This document shows, one piece after another, positions 41,134-49,639 of a DNA stretch of 64,000 nucleotides. The notes below the pieces were generated by a model that saw nothing but the letters and a program-made list of their open reading frames with translations, searched no databases and was not told the DNA's origin. Every line of letters starts with the position of its first letter. Position 1 is the first letter of the stretch. Origin of the DNA: Vitreoscilla sp. (GTDB lineage: Bacteria > Pseudomonadota > Gammaproteobacteria > Burkholderiales > Burkholderiaceae_C); the NCBI GenBank assembly GCA_018780145.1, contig JADMKA010000089.1, positions 16,318 to 80,317 of the forward strand. Direction: 5' to 3'. The translations under genes were made by a program, and so were the position numbers.

Positions 41134-41529
41134 TCAGCGACGATCTTCAACAACGACAGGGCCTAGTTGCCTGGCCGGCTCCGGCGCGACGCGCCGGGGC
41201 CCGGCCGCAGGTTGGTCCGCCGCATGAGGGAAGACGATGAACCAGCTCTGTCGGTAGCTGTCGCTGCGTTTTCGGTCCCAGCGAACCTCGGTGCCAGTGA
41301 GCACGACACCCCGGCTGTCCCAGAGCTGCAGCTGCACATGGTGGAGCTGCAGCAGCACTTCGGTGCCACCGTCTTCGGCCATGAGCATAGCCATCCGCGA
41401 CCACTGGCCCATTCGGCCGCCCGGCTCACGCGTCACTCGCACATACCCGTCATAGGGTGCCGAGGCGCGCACCCTCGCCAGAGGGATGCGCTGCCCCCTG
41501 TCGCGCAGCAAGTAGACGGATAGACGCAT
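41134..41529 (-). CDS. Hypothetical protein
   Basis: 131 residues from the ATG at 41529. Beta-rich, with Tyr-Asp-Gly-Tyr-Val-Arg-Val-Thr-Arg-Glu and Leu-Leu-Gln-Leu-His-His-Val-Gln-Leu-Gln-Leu-Trp-Asp; the C-terminal ~30 residues are Pro/Arg-rich. No family is recognised. It lies 57 bp upstream of the 40609-41076 gene on the same strand. The 297 bp upstream hold no convincing gene. Confidence 0.5.
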   Translation of the reverse strand: MRLSVYLLRDRGQRIPLARVRASAPYDGYVRVTREPGGRMGQWSRMAMLMAEDGGTEVLLQLHHVQLQLWDSRGVVLTGTEVRWDRKRSDSYRQSWFIVFPHAADQPAAGPRRVAPEPARQLGPVVVEDRR

Positions 41530-41826
41530 GTCACTGGATAAAACAACAGTGTAGCGCGAAGGATTTTCGCGGACGCGAAAACTAGCAGCCAGGCGGCGGC
41601 AGCTCAACGGTCCCTGCGCCTGGCCATGCCGGTGTCGGGCTACGGGGTGCAGGGCGCTGTGAGCGCCCTGCAGGCCTACCGGCCCGGCTCCTACCGCCAC
41701 ACCCAGCAGTCCGCCGGGCTGCTGGGCTTCGGGCTCGATGGCCAGCCACCTACCGCTGTGGCGACCCACCGGTCCAATACCGAGCTTTGATGGGGGGAGC
41801 AGCGGTGGACCACTCGCCGGCCTGGC

Positions 41827-42483
41827 TCAAAGCACCGGCACGGCGTCGAAGGTTTCCACCGGCGTCAGCCGAGCCAGCTTCGCGGCATCGTCCACCGACC
41901 CGGTCAGCCAGAGCTCAAAGTCTTCAGGCTCCAGCGCCACGACCGATCGCTTGTCCTGCTGGTCCGGACCGAGCTTTGGGTCGGGCTTGTGCATGCGCGA
42001 CATGAGCGGGTGGGTGTCGGCGTTCAGTGTGAGCATCGTGTAGCTCTCGACGCGCTCACCGGTTTCCTTGTCGGTCCAGGTATTCCACAGACCCGCCAGG
42101 CCCCACGGCAGCCCGTCTGCGCGCCGAAAACGCCACCAGACGTTCTTGCCGCTCTCCCAGTTGGGCTCATCGAAGCTCGCCGCCGGGATGATGCAGCGCT
42201 GCCCTCGGGCCCAGGGCAACTTGTACGAGGCCTTGGCGCCCAGCTCCTCGAACCGTGCGTTGTTGGTCGCATAGGTCAGCTTCGGCGTCTTGGCGAACCA
42301 CGGCACCAGGCCCCATTGCCCCACAACCAGTTCGCGTTCGGTGCTGTCGCGCACCAGGCGGACAAAGGGCCCAGGGGCCCGCGGGAATACCTCGCGGCCG
42401 CTCCAGGTGCCGCCACGACCCCGGCCGATATGAAACAGCTGCTCGATTTCGGCAACGTCCGGCGGCACGTAGCGATTGCACAT
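41827..42483 (-). CDS. SOS-response-associated peptidase family protein (SRAP/YedK, HMCES-like)
   Basis: 218 residues. SRAP proteins bind abasic sites in single-stranded DNA and form a covalent thiazolidine link through their second residue. Here Met1-Cys2-Asn-Arg gives the catalytic Cys2; Asn75 (Thr-Asn-Asn-Ala-Arg-Phe-Glu) and the His of Thr-His-Pro-Leu-Met-Ser-Arg-Met-His are in place; and Glu106 stands where the usual Gly-Phe-Tyr-Glu-Trp glutamate lies. The start is fixed by the need for Cys at position 2. Plasmid copies may protect single-stranded DNA during transfer. Confidence 0.9.
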   Translation of the reverse strand: MCNRYVPPDVAEIEQLFHIGRGRGGTWSGREVFPRAPGPFVRLVRDSTERELVVGQWGLVPWFAKTPKLTYATNNARFEELGAKASYKLPWARGQRCIIPAASFDEPNWESGKNVWWRFRRADGLPWGLAGLWNTWTDKETGERVESYTMLTLNADTHPLMSRMHKPDPKLGPDQQDKRSVVALEPEDFELWLTGSVDDAAKLARLTPVETFDAVPVL

Positions 42484-42557
42484 GCGCCGATGGTAGCGGC
42501 CCCATCCGGGGGGGTGGGCCCACAATCTACCTCCTTCCGCCGCTCGAGCTAGAAGCC

Positions 42558-43106
42558 ATGGATCAAGACAAGTTTGCATTTTTCGTAGCCAAGTTCAGGG
42601 CATTTGATGACGAGGAGTTCTTGGAGACTTGCCAACGATCGAACAGCCTTGCTGAAGAAGCAGAGGCGGCAGTAAGACAGGTGGCCTCCGAACGCGGCAC
42701 CTCCTTGCCCGATCGCAGCAGCCAAGACACAGCCGCAGCAGGCACGGAACTTACCGACGCTGAGCGACGTGAACAGACTCGACAATCAACCGAACTCTGG
42801 AACGGATCTCTTTCCAAGCGTGTCCAGCTTCAGTTTGCATTTCACGCTATCGTGTTCTCAGGTGCACTTCTTGGAACGTCTGGCCTGAGATTTGGTGCTC
42901 TTTGGCTCCTGGCTCTATGTGTTGCTCTGTACTACCCCGCCAACAAGATTGGCCGCAGCTATACGCGATCCATCTGCGCCAACGGAGAGACATCAGTCGA
43001 GCAGAAGCGCGCATCGCTTCGCACGTCAAGCCTTGTGCTCTGGCCTACTCTCGTCGTCGCAGCGATGCTCGGAGCAGGCCTCGCGAACATGCTGCGTGGG
43101 GCCTGA
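42558..43106 (+). CDS. Membrane protein encoded by an integron-type gene cassette
   Basis: 182 residues. The N-terminal half is acidic and soluble (Phe-Phe-Val-Ala-Lys-Phe-Arg-Ala-Phe-Asp-Asp-Glu-Glu-Phe-Leu). Residues about 95-125 hold two adjacent hydrophobic helices, and residues about 157-178 a third. No family is recognised. The TGA stop lies inside an attC-like sequence, the normal arrangement in an integron cassette, so the gene was probably acquired as one. No integrase gene of the IntI type and no second attC is seen nearby. Confidence 0.65.
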   Translation: MDQDKFAFFVAKFRAFDDEEFLETCQRSNSLAEEAEAAVRQVASERGTSLPDRSSQDTAAAGTELTDAERREQTRQSTELWNGSLSKRVQLQFAFHAIVFSGALLGTSGLRFGALWLLALCVALYYPANKIGRSYTRSICANGETSVEQKRASLRTSSLVLWPTLVVAAMLGAGLANMLRGA

Positions 43107-43168
43107 CCCCTCGTTCAACCGGACCCGCTACGGAGGCAACCTCCTGCCGGCTAACTCGAACGTTAGCC
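43101..43168 (+). other. attC-like recombination site
   Basis: Compared with the aadA1-type attC, the order is kept: GCCTGACCCCTCGTTCAACC at the left and GGCTAACTCGAACGTTAGCC at the right, with a short pairing middle between. The crossover point would be G^TTAGCC (43162/43163). Confidence 0.7.
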
Positions 43169-43351
43169 GCCCACTCCCAACCCGTCCGACCCCGTCCGAC
43201 CCCGGAGCCGAGCATATGTTTTCAAATGAGCTGCCACTCAATCAAACGATCGTGGTCGCGCAAACAGACATCTTTCGCTCGACCGCAACTCGCACCTCAG
43301 CGAACCGCAGGCCGCCCGTTGCGTCGAGCAACAGGCCGCTAGACTTGCTAC

Positions 43352-43537
43352 ATGGACGACAAAGACCTGAGCCCGAAGGCCACCATGCTCCTACAGGCGC
43401 TCGAGGCCCTGTGCAAGGGTCAAGGCGTGCAGCTGACGGTCGCCGGAGAAGGCGTTCTCGAGCTGTGGCCCTTGCAGCTGGACGACGATCCCGCCTACAT
43501 CGAAAACGTTGCCGATCACTTGGGTCCTGCAGAGTAG
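43352..43537 (+). CDS. Small acidic hypothetical protein
   Basis: 61 residues: a helical N-terminal half (Ser-Pro-Lys-Ala-Thr-Met-Leu-Leu-Gln-Ala-Leu-Glu-Ala-Leu-Cys) and a beta/acidic second half ending in Pro-Ala-Glu. Protein-like throughout, but of no recognised family. It is convergent with the gene at 43562. Confidence 0.45.
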   Translation: MDDKDLSPKATMLLQALEALCKGQGVQLTVAGEGVLELWPLQLDDDPAYIENVADHLGPAE

Positions 43538-43561
43538 CGGCCACGCGCCGAGGCAAGGCGC

Positions 43562-44236
43562 TCAGGTTGAGGCAGTAGTCTCGGGCGGCTCGCCGGTGAC
43601 CGGCAGGCAGGGCTCGAACGACCGATACAGGTGCGTCACCTTGTCCATGCGCCGCTGTGAGCCGGTCAGGCCGGCCAGCAGCCGGTACGCGAAGTGCATC
43701 ATCGCGTTCGAAAACGTCAGCAGCTTCAGCGCCAGCTCGGTGGGGAAACCCGTGCGGGTGCGCGCCAGGGGGTGGATGCCGGCGTGCACGAACGAGTTCA
43801 GCGCGTGACGCGAGTACTGATTGAACTCAGCCAGCGGCTTTGACAGCCCTGCAGGTGCGGTGCGCCCGATCGCCCCGAGCATGTCCGACGATGGGGGCAC
43901 GTTCTTGCTGGCGAGCTCGGCCGCAGCGTCGAGCGTGCGCGTCAGCTTGGCGACCTGGTCGGCCGAGGCCGCGTACAGCAGCCACGCCGATCGCAATAGC
44001 GCTTCGTACTGCAGCCGCAGCAAGGCGGCCGCGGAGTTGGGCGCGTTGACGGCAAAGGCAGCGCGCACGGCGACAGCGTGTTCAAGTGTCAGCTGCGCGG
44101 CTGCGGCGGCCAGCTCGTGCTTGGGCGAGCTATCGGCAAGCAACAGGGCGCCTTCGGGAAAGCAGCCCTGCAGCGCCGCTTCGAACTCGCCCGACAGGTC
44201 CAACACTGTGAGGAAATCGTCGGTGGTGGTGGTCAT
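43562..44236 (-). CDS. Helical protein, DUF6988-like
   Basis: 224 residues from the ATG whose product begins Met-Thr-Thr-Thr-Thr-Asp-Asp-Phe. Helical, with Leu-Leu-Arg-Leu-Gln-Tyr-Glu-Ala-Leu-Leu-Arg-Ser-Ala-Trp-Leu-Leu-Tyr-Ala-Ala and a His-Ala-Leu-Asn-Ser-Phe-Val-His-Ala-Gly-Ile-His-Pro segment. This pattern is shared by HEPN-like accessory proteins (DUF6988 from memory). It starts 20 bp after the stop of the Abi-type gene upstream, so both may be one defence operon. Confidence 0.6.
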   Translation of the reverse strand: MTTTTDDFLTVLDLSGEFEAALQGCFPEGALLLADSSPKHELAAAAAQLTLEHAVAVRAAFAVNAPNSAAALLRLQYEALLRSAWLLYAASADQVAKLTRTLDAAAELASKNVPPSSDMLGAIGRTAPAGLSKPLAEFNQYSRHALNSFVHAGIHPLARTRTGFPTELALKLLTFSNAMMHFAYRLLAGLTGSQRRMDKVTHLYRSFEPCLPVTGEPPETTAST

Positions 44237-44256
44237 GGGTCTCGGCGCCTGCGTAG

Positions 44257-45057
44257 CTAGACCTTCGTCGCGCCATCGAGCTTGCGGTGCACGAACGACA
44301 CCAGCGCGAAGATGTCCAGCGCATCTTGCTCCGGCATCGGCCAAGTGACTTTCGGCGCATGGGCTGCCGGGTTGCGCACGGCACCGAACAGGCCGATGAG
44401 CAGGTTGCCGAAGCCCTTCTGTTCGCTGATCTCAGTGTCTGTGGTCAGGGTATTGATGGCGATGATCGGCGCCTTCATGCCCAGCGCCTGGCCGACCAGC
44501 TCCGCACCATCGCTAGTCAGGCCCGAGAGCTTGCGCAACCGTTCGGCCACGCCCTTGATTGCTTCCAGCACCGCGTGGAAGTAGTTCTGGTCCAGCAGCT
44601 CGGGCGTGCAGTAGGCGAAGACCTCGGCGTGCGTGCCGCGGGCTTCCAGCGTCCTTTTCAGACGCTGGGCGCGGGTAACGGCGCCGGCGACCGTCGTCTC
44701 GCGCGTGGTGAGCACAACTTGGCCGCGGTCGTTCACGCCGTAGCCGGCCAGCGACAGCGCTACATTCAGGCCGTCCTGTAGCGCGGTGAACTGCCCGGGC
44801 TTCTTCACTAAGCGCGCCGGCGCCATCGCGCGGTTGATGAACATGAGCAGGTGGCTACCCACCTGGTGCTTGTTCTGCTGCAGGACGATCGCGTTGAACA
44901 GCCGCTTCCACTTCGTCATTCCCGGGTCCGGGTCGTCCGCGCCCATCTGGGCAAGCAAGTCGCCGATCTCCGAGCCGGTCAGGCCGTGGGCGGTGTCGCC
45001 CAACTCGCGGCAGGCGGCCTCGATCACGGAAGCGTCAAAGCAAGGGATGTGGGTCAT
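44257..45057 (-). CDS. TIGR02391 (Ymh-type) abortive-infection-like protein
   Basis: 266 residues from the ATG at 45057. The C-terminal ~130 residues carry the TIGR02391/Ymh pattern: His-Ala-Val-Leu-Glu-Ala-Ile-Lys-Gly-Val-Ala-Glu-Arg-Leu-Arg, then Asn-Thr-Leu, Glu-Gln-Lys-Gly-Phe, Ala-Val-Arg-Asn-Pro-Ala-Ala-His-Ala-Pro-Lys and a final His-Arg-Lys-Leu-Asp. The Arg-Asn-x-x-x-His element is the R-x4-6-H motif of HEPN ribonucleases, so RNA cleavage in phage defence is likely. The N-terminal half is a separate helical domain. Confidence 0.82.
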   Translation of the reverse strand: MTHIPCFDASVIEAACRELGDTAHGLTGSEIGDLLAQMGADDPDPGMTKWKRLFNAIVLQQNKHQVGSHLLMFINRAMAPARLVKKPGQFTALQDGLNVALSLAGYGVNDRGQVVLTTRETTVAGAVTRAQRLKRTLEARGTHAEVFAYCTPELLDQNYFHAVLEAIKGVAERLRKLSGLTSDGAELVGQALGMKAPIIAINTLTTDTEISEQKGFGNLLIGLFGAVRNPAAHAPKVTWPMPEQDALDIFALVSFVHRKLDGATKV

Positions 45058-45201
45058 CGTCGGTGAATGGGCTTGAGAGGGGTCAAGCCTCGCGGGGCTT
45101 GTGAGCGAATACTGGCCAAGGCCTCGCACGGCCCTGTCGGCTTCATCTTCTATGTGCTCAGCTTGGGTTGAAGAGGCTGCAATGCGTTCGCTGATTGGGT
45201 T

Positions 45202-45783
45202 TCAGTCCTGACCCGACCGCTTCTCCTTGAGCGCACGCATCTTCGCGATGATCTCGCCGAACTCGTCGTTCCTGAAGTTCGACCCATCTTCGATCGGCAG
45301 CTTCGCATGTGCCCGAAGGTCTCTCGCGGTTCCTGAAACATCCAGGCCCAGTTCCGCATAGCCGAGCTGCCGCTCGACGATGTAGTCCGAGCCATCTTCG
45401 TCGTCATGCTCGGTGTAGCCAAAGATCCAACTGTCCAGTTGCTTGCGCTTGTCTGGGATCGCAAGGATTGCGTAGAGCAGATCCTGAGGCAGGACTCGCC
45501 ATTCGACATCGATGTTTAGTGGGGCGAACTCAGGCGCCTTAACGGTGGGCTTGTAGTACTGGTCATCTCCGGCAGGCCGGCCGTACGCAGTGCCGTTGTC
45601 ACGGGCAACGCTCAGGCACCCGTTGACGAACCGGTCCAGTTCGGACACGACGAGGATCGCCAAGTACGCCTGCTCTTCCTTCTTCTTGCGGTGACGTGCC
45701 CACTGGTCAGCGCCGATGGTCAGAAGGCCACCCAACAGCACACCGAACAGGCCGATACTTGCCGTGATGATTTCGTCGCTCAT
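45202..45783 (-). CDS. Membrane-anchored hypothetical protein
   Basis: 193 residues. One N-terminal transmembrane helix (about 5-25, Ile-Gly-Leu-Phe-Gly-Val-Leu-Leu-Gly-Gly-Leu-Leu-Thr) is followed by a basic patch (Arg-His-Arg-Lys-Lys-Lys) and a helical cytoplasmic domain that contains Leu-Pro-Gln-Asp-Leu-Leu-Tyr-Ala-Ile-Leu-Ala-Ile-Pro. The shape recalls small membrane proteins of phage-defence islands. No family is recognised. It is upstream of, and in the same direction as, the Abi-like gene. Confidence 0.65.
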   Translation of the reverse strand: MSDEIITASIGLFGVLLGGLLTIGADQWARHRKKKEEQAYLAILVVSELDRFVNGCLSVARDNGTAYGRPAGDDQYYKPTVKAPEFAPLNIDVEWRVLPQDLLYAILAIPDKRKQLDSWIFGYTEHDDEDGSDYIVERQLGYAELGLDVSGTARDLRAHAKLPIEDGSNFRNDEFGEIIAKMRALKEKRSGQD

Positions 45784-45956
45784 GCCCTACCCCCTATGTG
45801 GATCGTAGCGCAGGTAATATTCAACCCGTGGCCTCTTGCGGCCGGTGCTCCGCAGTTCCTTCCCTTTTCGTCCGCGCACCGGCCTCATGTGTTTGAGGGA
45901 TGCACGGAGCCGTGAGGCCGGGTGTGGGTGGGCGAAACGAACTTGGAAAGCGAACG

Positions 45957-46672
45957 ATGCTAATTACGGCCCGTCAAAGCTTTGTTCAGACGGCGATTCC
46001 AGCCTATGAGGCCTTCATGCAGAGCATGAAAGGGCGGTCTATCGGCCTTGGGCGCTCGCCGACGTTGCGCTGGCCCTCCTGCACCTGCCTGACTTCTTGA
46101 TGAAGGAGACACCGCCGCTGCCCGCGCTGAGCGGATTCAAGGATGAGCGCGACTATCGAAGATCACTGGCTAGTAACCTCCCATACAAGGTCCTATGCGA
46201 TTTTGGCAATGCGTTCAAGCATCGAACACTGACGCAGGGTGCACCTGTGCTCACCGGGATTTCCAGCGTCAAGCAAAGGTACGCCGTTTGCAAGTTCAGC
46301 GACGCACAGGGGGAGTACTTTCGGACCCTGAAGGCCGTGACCTTGGAGGACAGCGCCGGGGTCCAACATGAGGGGCGACGCCTCATCGTCCCTTCAATGA
46401 GGTTTTGGGCTCAAGAATTGTTCCGCATGGGAGTGATTCCCCAGATGGACGCGCGGTTGTTCGAGCTCGACGAGTTTGTGGCGCGCTCCGACCAGAGCTA
46501 CCTTGGACCGCTGACATTCATGGGCATGGCGGGCGAGCCGCTAGAGTTCCATCCGCTGTCGCTCGACTACTCCGAAACGGAACGAGCCTTGGTCTTGGCG
46601 CCCGCCGGCACCCAGTACGTCGACAAGGCTGAGTTCGCGTTTGAGATCCAGGAAAGCAGGTTTTCGCCCTAG
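45957..46672 (+). pseudogene. Frameshifted hypothetical gene
   Basis: An ATG at 45957 opens Met-Leu-Ile-Thr-Ala-Arg-Gln-Ser-Phe...Ala-Tyr-Glu-Ala-Phe-Met-Gln-Ser. Near 46020-46030 the protein-like frame jumps to Glu-His-Glu-Arg-Ala-Val-Tyr-Arg-Pro-Trp-Ala-Leu-Ala-Asp-Val-Ala-Leu-Ala and then runs without break to the stop at 46670-46672. Both parts look authentic and neither has a proper end or start at the jump. A single-base indel (mutation or sequencing error) explains it. The longer part alone would start at the ATG at 46100 (190 residues). Family unknown. Confidence 0.6.
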
Positions 46673-46741
46673 GCCAAGGATCGCCGCGGACCTGCCCCGG
46701 GGCGGGTGCCGATAGATTTCGCGCCCGCGAAAATCTCTCCC

Positions 46742-48490
46742 CTACCCCTCCGCAAACGCCTTCTCCATCGCCGCCTGGCGTCTCTCCATCTGCGCCCGGT
46801 AGTACCTCGCCGTCGTGCGCGGATCAGCCTGCCCCAGGTTCTCCTGCAGGATGTCGGGCGGCACCTCCCTCTCGGCTGCCCTCGTGGCATACGTGTGCCG
46901 AAGCCAATGCATCGAAGAACGCAGCGCCTGCTCCCTCTCATCCAACGACAGCCGGCTCGCCTTAATGGCCCGGTTGACAAACCGCGTGAAGGTCTGGTGC
47001 AGCGCCTGGTAGGAGATTGGCGCCGAACGATCGTCCAGTGCAGCCAGCAGCGGGGTCTCGCCGGGGTCATCGTCGAAGTCCCCGCCTCTGGCTTTGAAGT
47101 ACACCCGCGTCGCGTCGATCGCGACCTTCGGCACAGGCACCAGCCGGTTCCTGCGGCCCTTGCCATGCACCCGGATCACCCACCCGCTGGGCCTCTCGAC
47201 CAAGTGCCGGCGCTCGGCGCGCAGCAGTTCGGCGGCACGCAGGCCCACCGCCTGTTCGAAGACGCAGAGCCAACGAAGGCGATCCGTCGACGCCGATGTT
47301 GATCCGGCCAGGTGGCCGACCAGCGCAGCCCACGCCGCCGGCGTGAACGCTCGTGAGGTGGCGTCCCCAGTATCCCCGGCGAGCTCGTCATCACCGAGTT
47401 TTCGGTTGACGAGGATCCACGGGTTGCCGGCCAGGTACTGGGCTTGGACCAGCCAAGCGTAGAGGGAACCCAGGATGTTGAGCGCCAGCTGCCGGCTGGC
47501 GAGTGTCAGCTGGCCCTTGAACGGCGCCCAGCCGGGCGCCATGCGCTCGACCCGGCGCCGGCTGATCCACTGGGGTGGGATGCTGGCCAGGAAGTCGATG
47601 TAGGCCCGGCAGTCCTCGGCTGTCGCGTCCGACAGCGCCTTGCGCCGCTCCAGCGCGCACCACAGCACGAAGCGCTCGGCTTCACGTTGGTACTGGGTGG
47701 CGGTGTGGGTCGAGCCCGCACGAGCGGCCACCCAGGCGTGAATGGCTTCTCGATCGTCCTTCGCCCGAATGCCGGCGGCGGCCACCGCCGCCCGGTTGAT
47801 GCCATGTTCGCCCGACAGCGCCTGCAGGTTCTGGCCGGCCAGCGCCACGGCCCAGCCGGTCGACTCGATCGGCCCGAGCAGCACCGCCACCAGGTTGGCC
47901 AGCCGTTCGGCCCTGGCAGGGCCGAAGGCCTTCAGACCCGTCCACCAGCGCCCGCCCTGGGCGATGCGGTCTCGCAGCTCGCCGAGCAGCAGGATGCCGA
48001 GCGGGCGCAGCTGCTGTGCCAGCTCCAGCGGTAGCCACCCTTCGAGTGCATCGAATCGGCTCGCAGGTTCAGTGGCCATGGTCGCCAGCTCGCGCAGCAG
48101 CGCCAGGCGCCGCTCGCGCAGCCGGGCATTGCGCTTCTGGCGGCGCAGGGCGCACTCCCCCGGCGCGCCGAAGCGCTCGGCGTACAAGGCCTGCAGCTCC
48201 TCGCCGGAGAACTCGTCCAGGCCCTCGGCGTCGGCCCACTCGTAGATCGGTGGCGCAGCACCGGCGGCCGCCGTCTGGTCCTTGAGATCCAGGCCGAGCA
48301 GCCGCCAGCGCGGGTCGCCGAGCCGGCGCGTCAGTGCGCGCACATGGTCAAGCAGATCCCGATGAGCCTTGGCAGCTTCGCGCTCGTGCTCGATCGGCAG
48401 GTACTGCCAGGCCGCCTTGATGGCTGGAACGCCTTCGGCCACAGCTCGCAGGCAGGCGATATGGTGCAGCCCCAGCTTCTGCAGCGGCAC
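46742..48490 (-). CDS. Large tyrosine recombinase (DUF3701-type)
   Basis: About 582 residues from a GTG; a longer frame to 48628 would overlap the upstream gene by more than 100 bp. The N-terminal part (Gln-Lys-Leu-Gly-Leu-His-His-Ile-Ala-Cys-Leu-Arg-Ala-Val) aligns with the start of the recombinase at 59671 and is of the DUF3701 kind. The catalytic domain has Ala-Val-Gly-Leu-Arg, Gly-Lys-Gly-Arg-Arg, His-Trp-Leu-Arg and a final Ala-Arg-Tyr-Tyr, but the second His is Gln (Leu-Gly-Gln-Ala-Asp). It is the last gene of a leftward unit headed by a dyad at 49612. Confidence 0.85.
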   Translation of the reverse strand: MPLQKLGLHHIACLRAVAEGVPAIKAAWQYLPIEHEREAAKAHRDLLDHVRALTRRLGDPRWRLLGLDLKDQTAAAGAAPPIYEWADAEGLDEFSGEELQALYAERFGAPGECALRRQKRNARLRERRLALLRELATMATEPASRFDALEGWLPLELAQQLRPLGILLLGELRDRIAQGGRWWTGLKAFGPARAERLANLVAVLLGPIESTGWAVALAGQNLQALSGEHGINRAAVAAAGIRAKDDREAIHAWVAARAGSTHTATQYQREAERFVLWCALERRKALSDATAEDCRAYIDFLASIPPQWISRRRVERMAPGWAPFKGQLTLASRQLALNILGSLYAWLVQAQYLAGNPWILVNRKLGDDELAGDTGDATSRAFTPAAWAALVGHLAGSTSASTDRLRWLCVFEQAVGLRAAELLRAERRHLVERPSGWVIRVHGKGRRNRLVPVPKVAIDATRVYFKARGGDFDDDPGETPLLAALDDRSAPISYQALHQTFTRFVNRAIKASRLSLDEREQALRSSMHWLRHTYATRAAEREVPPDILQENLGQADPRTTARYYRAQMERRQAAMEKAFAEG

Positions 48491-48510
48491 CGCGAACGCG
48501 GAGCGCTTTG

Positions 48511-48867
48511 TCAGTCGGACTGCGGCCACTGCAGGCCCCAGGCCTCGATCACGGCCAAGACGCGCTTTTCTCCATCGGGCACCAGCTTGTGCAAGTCGGC
48601 CTTGGCCCAGCGCAAAGCGTCGAGGCACGCGAGCATGTCGTCGGAGATCTCGACGTCGACGGCTCGCAGCTCGAACAGGTCGAAGGGGAATGCCTCGCCG
48701 TTGAAAGTGCTGGCCAGGAAGCGCGCAATGCGGCGGATCTGGCCGCTGTCGCGGTTCTCAGCCATGTCCAGCAGACGAGCGTAAGCCTGCGCGGCGGCAG
48801 CTTGAGAAGCCTGTGCACGGTGCGCCCATTCTCGTTGTTGACGATCGGCGTCTTCAAAGCTCGCCAT
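48511..48867 (-). CDS. Small helical protein (DUF7673-like)
   Basis: 118 residues. The N-terminal third is an Ala/Gln-rich helix. It is followed by Asp-Ser-Gly-Gln-Ile-Arg-Arg-Ile-Ala-Arg-Phe-Leu-Ala-Ser-Thr-Phe-Asn-Gly and Asp-Leu-Phe-Glu-Leu-Arg-Ala-Val-Asp. This order is shared by a plasmid-associated family remembered as DUF7673. It is overlapped by the end of the upstream coiled-coil gene and sits just before the recombinase, so the three genes form one operon. Confidence 0.6.
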   Translation of the reverse strand: MASFEDADRQQREWAHRAQASQAAAAQAYARLLDMAENRDSGQIRRIARFLASTFNGEAFPFDLFELRAVDVEISDDMLACLDALRWAKADLHKLVPDGEKRVLAVIEAWGLQWPQSD

Positions 48868-49547
48868 CCTGGATACCTCGCAATTCGTCGGGAACAGTTG
48901 GCCGCATGTCGGGCGGCAGCGACTCCCACGCCTCTTTGTGAATCTGCGCCACGAGTGCGTCTCTGCGGCGAGTCAGTGCTTGGAATTCGGCGGATTTCGG
49001 ACGACCGCCAGCGAGTCCAAGGTCCTTCAGCATGTCTCTGTGCGGTTCCAGCACTGCATTCAAGCTCGCCAACGATGCAGTCCTAGCAACTGTGGTCGCA
49101 GCGCTCAACGCAGCGCGTGCCTGTTGAGCCATCGCCTCGGAAGCCGCCTCCTGCGCCAAGGCTGTTCGAAGCTGCGCGGCAGCAAGTACCCTGGTTTGGG
49201 CGATCTGGTCGCACAGGGCCGCTGAGGCGTCTCGCTGAGCTTGGCGCGCCTCTTCAAGCTCCTCCCTGGCCGCATCAACCTGTTCCGCTTGAAGCCTCAC
49301 TGTCATCAGCAGCGCCACTAAGGACAGGAAGGGTCGGGTTGGTGACGCCACCAATGAAGTCGCCCAGCTGACCCCAAACGTCGTGCCCCAAGGACCAGGT
49401 CGCCCGCCCGAAGTGGCTCAAGTAGAAGTACCACGCTGCCGCGAGCACGGCCCCTCCAAGGACCAGCACGCCCGTGAGGAGGTTGGCCAGGTCGCCACCA
49501 CTTCGCTTGGCTCGCTGGGCAGCAGGCCGATTTGTGTTGTCCGACAT
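48854..49547 (-). pseudogene. Membrane coiled-coil protein (phage-abortive-infection style), frameshifted
   Basis: The first frame (from 49547) gives one transmembrane helix (Leu-Leu-Thr-Gly-Val-Leu-Val-Leu-Gly-Gly-Ala-Val-Leu-Ala) and Trp-Gly-Gln-Leu-Gly-Asp-Phe-Ile-Gly-Gly-Val-Thr-Asn-Pro. The second frame (from about 49310) continues as Phe-Leu-Ser-Leu-Val-Ala-Leu-Leu-Met-Thr-Val-Arg-Leu-Gln followed by a long Glu/Ala/Arg coiled coil. Together they reproduce a known type of membrane protein (Phe-Gly-Asp-Phe-x-Gly-Gly...Asn-Pro...Ala-Leu-Leu...Gln...Arg-x-Glu-Leu). A one-base shift near 49300-49315 splits it. Confidence 0.65.
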
Positions 49548-49611
49548 GAACTTAGCCTCCCTTGGCGCCTGAACGCTGCTCGCACGGTTGAAACGAGCAC
49601 CTCGACAATCA

Positions 49612-49637
49612 CTATAGATTAGAACACTAATCTATAG
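49612..49637. other. Perfect 11-4-11 dyad upstream of the recombinase operon
   Basis: CTATAGATTAG and CTAATCTATAG are exact inverted copies around AACA, 65 bp upstream of the first gene of the leftward unit that ends in a recombinase. The layout matches the 13-4-13 dyad at 22123: same 4-bp spacer, recombinase downstream. Confidence 0.55.
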
Positions 49638-49639
49638 GC

